In this document: positions 48,201-60,200 of the stretch, piece after piece
Numbering within the stretch: the stretch's first letter is position 1
Layout of the letters: each line of letters starts with the position of its first letter
Assembly: GCA_021464415.1 (NCBI GenBank)
Contig: CM038469.1
Coordinates: forward strand, 26,901,736 to 26,965,735
Reading direction: 5' to 3'
Source of the DNA: Lonicera japonica
Lineage: Eukaryota; Streptophyta; Magnoliopsida; Dipsacales; Caprifoliaceae
Length of the DNA: 64,000 nt
The notes under the pieces: model-generated
Told to the model about the DNA's origin: nothing
The model's input: only the letters and a program-made list of their open reading frames with translations
Databases searched by the model: none
Translations under genes and position numbers: made by a program

Positions 48201-51200
48201 TTTGGAAGTTCATTGAGTCTAACATCATTTTTCTTTGCTAATTCTTCAAAACTTTTTGAGTCTAGTGTTGTCGACCATGGGTTTGGATTTTTGGGAGGTG
48301 TGTGGGTAACTAAAAGGGGTTTGTCGAGAAGGAATATCTGGAGGAAGAACCTCTGATACCAATTGTAGTATACCTAAGGTCTACTTAAGGTATAGCTACT
48401 ATTGTTAGGGCATTATCTCTGAGATCTACTACATAGCTATTTGAAATGAAAAGGATATTTCATTACTTGTCCTCTCCAAATGCCACAGCCAATACATATA
48501 TAGAAGAAGAAAAAAAAAGTAATGGAGAAAGGATATCCTCCAGCTGTCCCTATGACTCCAGAACAAAAAAAAATAGAAAATATAAAAAGGACAATTCCAG
48601 CTCATTCCAACAGTAAGAACAAAATAAAAAGAAATAACAAAACAACCTCATTTTACTACTTCTAAAGAAAAAGACCCTCTTGCCCCTAAGCTAATGTAGG
48701 ATCACTACACAAAGAAAGAATTGCTAGAAAGATGCCGCATGTGTCCCCGTTCAAAATTCTCATATTGCAAGATTGATTATATTTGGAGATGAAGATAAAA
48801 GAGAGACAAATTCTTCAGACTCCCATTCATTAAGATTGCGTCTACAGGTGACATTCCAAGAGTAATTATATATTAGAAGCTACGAAGATACAAAAAATTC
48901 AATAAGGACCAAAACATTAATGTCAATCATATACAAATTGGGGAAAGATGATGCCAAAGGGGAACTACCTGCACCCGACGATCTTCCAAAAGCTTGACCG
49001 TTCCCCCCTCTCAATCTTTGAAAGATACTTGTTTAAGGAAGACATCCAAACCTTGTGATATAATTTCAAAGGAGCACGTAAGTACCAGTATTCATCACTT
49101 TTGAATCCCAACCATTAGCATGAACTAATATTTACTTTTACGATTTTACAACAAAGAGAGTCGCATTCAGCACTAGCGAGCCTTTCCAGTTTTGCATTAT
49201 TATCCATATTGATGCCTAACATTCACTCTTTGACATAATCGCCTAACAAAAAAAATATGTCATATTGAACATTATTTTTAATCAGACATTAAAATGTTGA
49301 TTGGATGATTCAATTATTTTCAGGAGTGCTACCACTCATGGTATTTTGTCGGAAAAGTCTCCTAAAGCTGACAATTGCACTCTTGTTATGGATTTGGAGG
49401 GTTCTGATGGAAATAAACGAGGAGAGGTGCATTTTCATACCTTTTAATAGTACTTCATATTCTTAATGGGTCTTGAAGTAAATATTGGACCAAGTACACT
49501 ATATACACGTAAAGAAAATTAGGGCCCTTAAGTCAAATCTCTTATAGAGATAGAGAATGGAGAGAAAGAGAGAATATAACTCTAGAGAGAGGAAGAGATT
49601 ATTATTATTTCTTGATAATTTATATTACACATATAAGAGTATATATACACTTGGAGAAAGGTAATACAAAACATAAAAGAGGAATCCTAGAGAGAATACT
49701 ATGATGTTGTCTAGAGGGAATACTATGATGTTGTCTCGGGATCCAATGCCAATGTCTAACAAATGAGGATTCAATGCCAATGTCTAACAAATGAGAATCC
49801 AATGTCTAATACTCCCCCTCAAGTTGGGGCATACACATCAACCATGCCCAACTTGCCTAGTGAATCGTAGAATGCTTTTCTCGAAACCCCTTTTGTGAGG
49901 ATATTTGCAAGCTGCTCTTCGGTGGAGACGAAAGGAAAGCTAATTAGGTTGGCATCTAGCTTTTCCTTTATGAAATGACGATCAACTTCCACATGCTTAG
50001 TACGATCATGCTGGATTGGATTCTGCGAGATATCAATGGCTGCTCGGTTGTCACAATACAGCTGCATAGTGTTTTTGGGTTCGAAACCTAGATCACATAA
50101 TAGAGTTCGCAACCACAGTAATTCGCATACTCCATGAACCATCCCCCTGTACTCAGCTTCAGCACTTGATCTAGCCACAACTTTCTGCTTCTTGCTCTTC
50201 CACGTAACAAGATTACCTCCTACAAAGGTAAAATATCCGGAAGTCGACCTTCTGTCAGTAACACTCCCGGCCCAATCTGCATCAGTAAAACCACAAACTT
50301 CGAGACAATCATTGTGTTTAGAAAACAGCACCCCTCTTCCTGGAGATGACTTCAAGTATCTCAAAATTCTGTTAACAGCATCCATGTGACTCTCACTTGG
50401 ATTATGCATGAATTGACTCACCACGCTCACGGCATAGGCTACATCTGGTCTAGTATGAGCAAAGTAAATTAAGCGCCTAACTAGTCTTTGATAGCGAGCT
50501 CTATCAGTCGGTATTTGATCTGGATACTCTGCTAAGCAATGATTTTGTTCAATAGGGGTGTCAACAGGTTTGGAGTCTAACATACCAGTTTCAGCCAACA
50601 GATCAAGAATGTACTTCCTTTGACACAAATAGATTCCTTCACTCCCCCTTGCTACTTCAATCCCTAAGAAATACTTAAGTTCACCCAAGTCCTTCATTTC
50701 AAACTCTAAGGCCAACCCCCTTTTAAGTTTATGAATCTCAACTGTATCATCACCAATGATTACCATATCATCAACATAAATGATTAAAGCAGTTACCTTC
50801 CCTTGTTGGTGCTTGAGAAACAAAGTATGATCTGAGTTACTCTGTCTATAACCCACCTTCTTCATGAACTGGGAGAAACGTCCAAACCATGCACGAGGTG
50901 ACTGTTTGAGCCTGTATAATGATTTTTCCAATTTACAGATAAAATTACCAGGAGAAGCTGCCACATACCCAGGTGGGAGAGCCATGTAAACTTCCTCTGC
51001 TAACTCTCCATGAAGAAATGCGTTTTTGACATCAAACTGTTGTAGAGGCCAATTCAAACTCGCCGCAAGTGATAGTAGGACCCGAATAGTATTCATTTTT
51101 GCAACCGGTGCAAATGTTTCATCGTAGTCTATTCCATACGTTTGAGTAAATCCTTGAGCTACTAGACGTGCTTTATACCGATTCACAGATCCATCTGCAT

Positions 51201-54200
51201 TATGTTTCACAGCAAAAACCCAACGACAACCTACAGCCTTTTTGCCTTGTGGTGGAGAAACAAGTTGCCAAGTATTATTTTTCTGCAACGCCTCCATCTC
51301 TTCATCCATTGCCTTTTTCCACTTAGGATCTCTCAAGGCATCCTGCACTTTGTTAGGAACTGATACAGTAGATATTTGATTCACAAATGACTCATATGAC
51401 TTAGATAATCTGTCAGTGGAGATATAATTTGCAACTGGATATTTTGATTTTGCATGGAGGGTAGGTTCATATCTTTTTGGTGGCTGACCCCTGGTTGACC
51501 GATGAGGTAATACATTAGGCTCATTACTATTAGGGTAACATACCTCAAATGAGTGATCTTCAGTGCCAGGGAGTTGTGGATCGGGGGTATGATCGATAGT
51601 GGAGGGGACAGATATGATTCGAACTTCCTGTGAAACTGTCTTTGTATCATCTTCATGTGGATTGTCATCATCTTCACTACGAGACGACTCTTCAAAATAT
51701 AAATGCTCCCCCTGAAGAGTAGAGGATGGTGAGGAGAAATAACTCATGTCTTCGAAGAAAGTGACATCCATGGTGACATAATACTTTCTTGTAGGTGGAT
51801 GGTAACACTTGTACCCTTTTTGAGATCCCCCATAACCAACAAAAACACACTTAATTGCTCAAGCATCTAACTTGGACCGTTGGTTTTTAGGAACATGGAC
51901 AAATACAACGCAGCCAAAGACACGAGCTGGGAGATTATGAAGTGAAGGTAATGGCATATGAGATGCAAGTATCTCAAGTGGAAGTTTTCCCTGGAGTACA
52001 CTAGAAGGAAGACGATTAATGAGGTAAGAGGAAGCTTGTACAGCATCACCCCAAAGGTATTTAGGCATATGAGAGCCAAAAAGAAGTGCACGGGCCATAT
52101 CAAGTAGGTGACGATTTTTTCTTTCAGAAACTCCATTTTGTTCGGGTGTTTGTGGACACGTAGTTTGATGAACAATGCCATGTATTTGGAGGAATTCACT
52201 GAAGGCATTATTGATATACTCCCCCCCGTTATCAGACCGAAGGATTTTTATGGTGCTATTATACTGTGTGTGAATTAGATTGCAAAAAGCTTGAAAAGTT
52301 GGAAATACTTCATCTTTAGTTTTAAGAAGAATTACCCATGACAGTCTTGTACAATCATCAATAAATAACACAAAATACCGCATACCAGAAATAGTGGACT
52401 CTTTAGAGGGACCCCAGACATCAGAATGAATCAACTCAAAAGGGATAGTACTTTTATTAGAAATACTGGGAGAATAGGTAACACGATGACTTTTAGCAAT
52501 AACACAAGTTTCACACCGCAACACAGATTCATCAATACCAATAAACAAAGTAGGCATAGTTTTTCTCATAACAGTGAAAGACGGATGTCCTAGACGGCGA
52601 TGCCATAACCAAACCTCACTCAATTTTTCAGAATTCGAAGTCAAAGCGGTGCGGGACGGCGCTCCTGGTCTCTCCCCAGCATACATTCGATCCAGGTGAA
52701 ACAATCTGCCCCCTCAGATACCCCCTTCCAATTACCTCCCTGGTTAGAAGATCCTGAAAAAGGACATACATGGGATAAAAAATCACAAAACATTTGGAGT
52801 CAGTATTTAATTGGGAAACAGACAATAAGTGATGGGATAAGGCAGGAACATATAGAACATGGTGAAGTTGTAAAGTTGGGGTAATACGAACTGATCATAT
52901 TCCTAATACAGGAAAAGCTTCACCATTTGCATTAGTAACACAGGATACTGATGGGGAAGATAATCCAGTAAAAAAAGATTTATCATAAGTCATATGATCA
53001 GATGCACCAGAATCAATAATCCAAGTATCAGAATTAACAAAATGAGAAACTTTTAATGTCATACCCATTTTACCTCGACCAGCTATAGATGCATTGGGAG
53101 TAGTTCCTGTTGGCGTATGATGGTCTTGTCCAGTTATTCCATAGAAATCTGGTTCTGGAACCAAGTGAACAACAGCTGCTTCCCCTTTGTTGTGATAACT
53201 TTGCAATCTGGGTCTAAGATGTGGATTCAGCTTCCAACAAGTTTTTCGAACATGTCCCAATTCATTGCAGTAGGTACACTTTGGACGATTTGAACATGAT
53301 GGTGGGCGTTGCTGATGAAGCACATTTGAACCTTGTTGTTGACGGTAAGGTACTGGTGGCTTAGATTGGATAGCCAGGCTAGAGACTTCAACATGTGCCC
53401 GTTGGAGACTGTCTTGCTGGGATTCATCCTTGCGAATATATGCAAACACTACAGTTAGACTAGGAGGTTCGGACATGCGAAGCAACTCTCCTTTACCACT
53501 TCTATGTTTAGCATCCAGTCCTCCCAGGAAGGCATGAACCCTCTCAAGTTCCTTTTCCTTTTGATACCACGCAATGCACTCGGAATGCTTGAGCGTACAA
53601 GGACGTTTATGATCAATTTCTGCCCAAACGTTCTTCAGTTTAGTAAAGAACACTGATACTGGTTGCCCATTCTGTCGCATCCCAGCAGCTTTGCACATTA
53701 ATTCGTGAACCTGTATGAAGTCAGATTCATTGTTGTACAGATCCCCCAACGTATTCCATATGGCTTCAGAGGTTTCACACTCCTCTACCATCTGTAATAC
53801 ATCGTCAGTCATTGCTTTGAACAAAACTGACATTACGTACCCATCATCATCTTCCCATTTTGTAAATTCCTCAATATCTGTGTTACTGGGAGCCTTGGTT
53901 GCTCCAGTTACATGCCCCATCTTATGTATTCCTCGAAGAAAAACCGACATTATTTTCTTCCAGGTACGAAAATTAGTACCATTGAGTCTCGTACCTCCAA
54001 AGGACCCCCCCTTCTGAACTTCGAACTGATACCTCAAGCTTTTGAACCTGTGTTTCACTCATGATAACTTAAGATTTTAGGATTAATTTACAAAAGGTAG
54101 GAATATTTGGGGCTAAACAGGAACTTCTGGGACCAAATTGTAAAAAATAGGAATTATGTGGACCAAATTTCAAATAACAGAAACTTCAGGGGGTCAAAAA

Positions 54201-57200
54201 GCAAAGACAGGAACTTATCTGGACCAAACGGTAAAAACAGAAACTAGCGTGGACCAAATTGAGAATAACAGAAACTAGCGTGGACCAAATTGAGAATAAC
54301 AGAAACTTTAGGGGGTCAAAATGCAAAGACAGGAACTTATCTTGACCAAACTGTAAAAACAGAAACTTGTGTGGACCAAATTGAGGATAACAGAAACTTC
54401 AGAGGGTCAAAATGCAACAACAGGAATTTATCTGGACTAAACTGTAAAAACATAAACTTCAGGGGGTCAAAAGATAAATACCGAAACTTTTGATTCTCTG
54501 GACAACGGGACAGCGGAGGTGCGTGAGACAGCATGGATATTTGTTTGGTGATTTTTGGATATCGTTCGAATAAAATCAACGAACGAACAAAACTCTTTAA
54601 ATGACAAAAAAGAGGGTACGAAGGTGACGATCGTTTGAAGACGAGGTCAGTAAAACCCAAATAACGGATCTAACCGCTCTGATACCAAGTCAAATCTCTT
54701 ATAGAGATAGAGAATGGAGAGAAAGAGAGAATATAACTCTAGAGAGAGGAAGAGATTATTATTATTTCTTGATAATTTCTATTACACATATAAGAGTATA
54801 TATACACTTGGAGAAAGGTAATACAAAACATAAAAGAGGAATCCTAGAGAGAATACTATGATGTTGTCTAGAGGGAATACTATGATGTTGTCTCGGGATC
54901 CAATGCCAATGTCTAACAAATGAGGATCCAATGCCAGTGTCTAACAAATGAGAATCCAATGTCTAATACCTTAAACGTTGTCCTCAAACTGGGAGCTCAG
55001 GAAAGCTGCTTTGCTCATCTGCCCCTCAGGCTGGCCTTGAATACCATAGTTAAAAGTTTTAAGCTCTTCATGCCAGCATTTATTTGCGGAAGATAAGCAT
55101 GTGTTTATCGTTTTGTCTTCTTGATCAATTAATACTCAAAATTTGCATAATTGGAGGGCTGTAACTGTTAGACTAAGAATTGTAGATGCGCAGTTTTTTT
55201 TTTTACTATTCTCTTTGCATGTAGTTTTAGTTTTGTTAAAGTGGGGATGTTCCATTGGTGAACCTCCCTCACTTTGTACACAGTTTGAAAGCACTAAAAG
55301 CCTTGCTTCTTATGAAAAAAATTAAAAAAAGATATCAACCACCTTTCACCTTGAAGTACAAGAATTTATCAAGCACAAGGCTGCAACAAGCATGGGTGAT
55401 AGCACCAACCATGAGACCAAGCACGAGACGGTAGGGGTGTTTCGGTGAATTTGAAAACCAAACAACCAAACTGTACCGATCCATTAAAAATCGAACCGAA
55501 ATAGAAACAATGAAACCGAACTGAAACCAAATGGGTTTGGTTTAGGTTTGGGGTGTGCCAGCACAAAACTGAACTGAACCGAACCATATCAAACCAAACA
55601 AAAGCGAATAACTATATATATGACTCAAAAATAATATTACTTCATTATCTAAAATTTTATATTCCAAAAATTTACAAGTTCTAGTGAGAACACAACTGTT
55701 TGAGCTATCATGAATATTTGAACTATATTATAAAACTGCAAAAGATAATTTATTTTTTATGTCCAAAATGTGTAGAAGGAAGCATATAGTTATTATTTTT
55801 TGACCAAAATAAGTGTTAGTCCTTACAATTTGTTTTGTTCAAAAAAAATATATATGAAAACCGAACCGAAAAGTTTTGTTCAAAAATATATATTTTTATA
55901 TATATATATAGGGTCCGGATCTCATACGGACCGGAATTCACGGACCGTTCGTACGGACCGGCCCGTTTGGCATGCTTCCCGATGGAATTTTTTGATGAAA
56001 TTTTGTGGGGATGTTCTTCATCGTGTGTAGAACATCTCCACCGAATTTCATCAAAAAATTCAACCGGGAAGTAGGTTAACTACATGATTGAAAAAAACTG
56101 GTCCAGAAATAGATATATAAAATCCAATATTTTTCAATCATGTAGTTAACCTACTTCCCGGTTGAATTTTTTGATGAAATTTGGTGGAGATGTTCTACAC
56201 ACGATGAAGAACATCCCCACAAAATTTCATCAAAAAATTCCATCGGGAAGCGTGCCAAACGGGCCGGTCCGTACGGACGGTCCGTAAATTCCGGTCCGTA
56301 TGAGATCCGGACCGTATATATATGGGTTATATCAAAATATATATCAAAAAATATATATATTTCACTGGCGCATACTATCTAAAATCCATACCTTAAACTT
56401 CACTTGAGTAAACAGTTTCGTACGAAGGATTTTTGACTCCTTAGCGTTTTCTTGGTATTGAGTTATTAATTAGTATGCGCCAGTGAAATTATGTTATGGA
56501 CTTACTCTCTGAAATGGGTACTCTCGCCGTATTGACACCCTTATAGATTTTTGAAGTTAAATGCTAATACTTGAGAGGATATTATAGAATTAACTCAATG
56601 AAGAAAAGGAATTATATTTTTGCTGTGTGTTTCCATTGATCTCTTTACATGATCATATACACCAAGAAGGATAAGGATAAAGATACACCATGAATAATAG
56701 ATAAAAAATACATGATCTGAGGGAACAATGATAAACCTCACATAAACCACAATTTTAACAAAGCACAAACTCTATCACTTTGGCTGTTGAGATAAGTCTT
56801 CAATACCCTCCTGCAAGCGAAAACCATATGTAATGTTGAGCTTCAACTGAAGCTGAAGGAACCGTGATGAACTGAGTGGCTTAGTAAGGATGTTCGAAAT
56901 CTAGTCAGCAGTAGAAATAAAACAACAGTCAATCATTTATTTGCAACTTTTTCACGCACAAAACGGTAGTCGATTTCAACGTGCTTCGTGCGTGTATGAA
57001 ATACCGGATTCGCCGTGATATAGATTGCACCCACATTATTGAACCATAAGGTTGGGACACAAGGAACGGGGAGATCGAGTTCATGAAGTAGGAATTGTAC
57101 CCAGCACCCTCCGGCTGTGGCGTTAGCTAATGTCTTATATTCTGATTCAGTACTTGAGCGAACCATAGTGGCTTGTTTGTGGGAACTCCAAGAAATAAGA

Positions 57201-60200
57201 TTTCTACCAAAAATTATACAATAGCCACTTGTTAAACAACGATCATCCACACAATTCGCCCAATCCACATCAAAAAATATATACTAAAGTTAGGTGACTT
57301 GAAGATGGATAAGCCAAAATGAAGGGAATTTTTAAGATACCGCAATAATCGCTTAATGGCACTCCAATGCTTGGTAGTCGGACAATGCATAAACTGGGCA
57401 ACTTGTTTACAGCAAAAGAAATATCCAGCCTCGAAAGTGACAAGTATAGAAGAGCAACAACTACACTTCTATATGGGTGACGGTAACGGGTTGCTAGAAT
57501 TGGCCGACAATGGAAGAGAGGTAGCCATTAGAGTTGACATAGGTTTGGCTTCAATCTTGTTTGTGCGCTAAATTAAACGAAGTATGTACTTTCGTTGAGA
57601 GAGAAACAACCCAGTTGATGTAGGTAGAACTTTTATGCCAAGAAAGTAATGTAATGGTCCCAAATCCTTAACCGCAAATTCACTACTCAAGGCAGTAATG
57701 ACAGAAGCAACAAGAGAAGATGAGCTGCTTATAACAATAATATCGTCGACATAGATAAGAATGTATAATAACACGACTAGCTTTTTATGTATGAATAAAC
57801 TTGTATCTGTTTTGGAGGAGACAAAACCAAGCTCAAAAAGACGAACTGAAAAACATGGAGCCTATTTGAGACCATAAAGCAACTTTTTGAGTTTGTACAC
57901 ATAGGATGTGTTAAGCATGATATTCATTACAGTTCCTTCTCTTAACCGCTTAAGCTTTTGGAAGAGATGGTTTTTAACATGGTATTAGAGGTTTTTTTTC
58001 TGGGAGGTCCAAGGTTCAAGCCTTGGCACCTCCATTCCCCATCGAAATTCAAAATTTGTATGCTCTCTATGTGCAAGTGTGGGGTCGCACGTGAGGGAGG
58101 GTGTTAAGCGTGAGGGATGGATATGTTTTATCCCGAAAACCTGGAGGTTGAGCCATATAAACATTTTATTGTAGATATCCATGTAAAAATGCATTTTGTA
58201 TATCGAGCTACGAATAGACCATCCGAAAGAAACAGCAAGAGATAGAACCACACGAATTGTTGTGGGCTTGATGACTGGGCTAAATGTGTCACGATAATCA
58301 ATGCCATATTGATGTTTATAGTCTTTGGTGACTAACCAAGCTTTATAAGTAAAAATCGTGCCATCAGAATGTCACTTTATTCTAAATACCCATTTGCATC
58401 CAATTATATTTGCCTGAGGTGGAGGAGGGACTAAATGCCAAGTACCATTTTTCTCAAGAGTAGCAAACTCAAATTGCATGGCTTCCTTCCATTCAGGTCC
58501 TTTATGGCTTAAGTATAAGATGTAGGTTCGACGTGGAGACGAGCCCCTGAATTGGATATCGAGAAAAGATAAGTTTATGGATAATATAGAATTAACTCAA
58601 TGAAGAAAAGGAAATATATTTTTGCTGTGTGTTTCCATTGATCTTTTTACATGATTATATGCACTAAGAAGGATAAGGATAAAGATACACCAAGAATAAT
58701 AGATAAATAATACATGATCTGGTGGAACAATGATAAGCCTCACATAAAGCACAATTTTAACAAAGCAAACTCTATCTCTTTGGCTGTTGAGATAAGTCTC
58801 CAATAGATAAGGGCTGGTGTTATTGATTTGTTGGTACCTCTCTGTCATATATATGCCTAGATATCAGTTACGGTGATGGGTTGGTTTGGCATTTTAAGTA
58901 TATATGCTTCTCGTCAGCCTCATTGTGAGGCTGTTTGTCGTATTTTAACATATCTTAAAGGCCCGCCATCTAGGGCTGAGTTCTTTTTCTGATGCTGATT
59001 GGGCAGGCAATCATATTGTATTTTTGTGGACGATAATCAGGCTACTTGGTGGAGTACAAAGTAGAATCTGGTGGCTCGATTTCTTGTTGAAGCTGAGTAC
59101 CTTTCGATGGCAAATGCATGTGCGATTATAGGTCCAATCTTTACTTCGTGATATAGGGGTTGATAAAAAAGGAACAATAAAATTACTTAGTTGGGTTGAA
59201 TTATATATATATGGATCCACTTGGTTACATAAATATGCAGTTCGAACAAAGTGAACTAGATTATTCCAATTACAAGACTTGGATATAAATCATAGCATTA
59301 GCGATTATAGCAAAGGTACGAGGAATTGTGTATTGTATTCCTATCTCATATAGGTATGAATGCATGTGCTTAAACGACCCATACCTCATTACATTCTAAG
59401 TACATATTACTATATTTGATGATGCCTTATAACGTTTTTAATTGTTGCCGTGTGAGTTCGAGCCCGCATACCATTATTTCTTGTTTCTTAAAGATCGCTT
59501 CTGGGAGAAAATGCAGCAAGAAGGGGAGCTATTGGAGGAATATAAAGATAACATTAAGGATCAATGTACACACATTGCGAATGGAATGTACAATTATCCT
59601 AGGCTTAAAAAGTGCTTAGGCACAGGCCATTTGTAATATGGATAGTGCTGCTTGTAAAGGGGACATGATACGCGTACAAAATTAGTCGGACTTCGGCAAC
59701 TATACGTAGCAACTAGCAGTGCTTCTTATCCTCATCTGAACTTTATCTTACTGAAGTTAAGGAAAGAAATCGACAGCTATTACATCATTATTTTTTGTAT
59801 CTGATTCAATTTTTTTATTTTTTAAATTCTTTTCAGGATGACACAAAATTTGAAAAGCAGGCTGGCGTTTTTGCCATTGCTCTTTCAGATATAGTGCTGA
59901 TAAACATGTGCGTAATTTCTTTGTCCTAGCAAAAGTCAGCCATATCATGTGATTACTTCCAAAATTGTTTTGATAAACTTTTGAAGGATCTTTTAATTAA
60001 TTTTTTTCTGTGGTTGATGTGTTTTTGGACATTATGTATTTAGGTGGTCCAAAAATGTTGGTTGTGTGCACGCAGCTAGCATGCCTCTTTTGAGAAGTGT
60101 ATTTGAGGTATCTCCTGTATAACTGAATTATTTAAGCGAGTGTAATGAACTTCAAATGGTTTAAGTTGTTTTTATTTGTTATGTCCTTCCACAGGCCAGG

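Larger units (their letters stand above)
49532..54969 (-). mobile_element. Complete, young 5.4-kb Ty1/copia element in intron 3
   Basis: Two LTRs of exactly 281 bp (49532-49812 and 54689-54969) differ at only three positions that I can see. The target duplication CTTAA lies at 49527-49531 and 54970-54974. On the minus strand the 5' LTR is followed by TGGTATCAGAGCGG, the tRNA-Met primer site, and the 3' LTR is preceded by the polypurine tract TTGAGGGGGAG. It lies antisense to the host gene. Confidence 0.95.

Noticed and set aside
55432..56543. hAT element from TAGGGGTGT to ACACCCTTA
   Set aside because: The ends look alike, but the flanking bases show no 8-bp duplication.
57966..58030. A true tRNA gene
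   Set aside because: Box-like motifs are present, but no cloverleaf stems or anticodon arm can be drawn, so a SINE head is the better reading.
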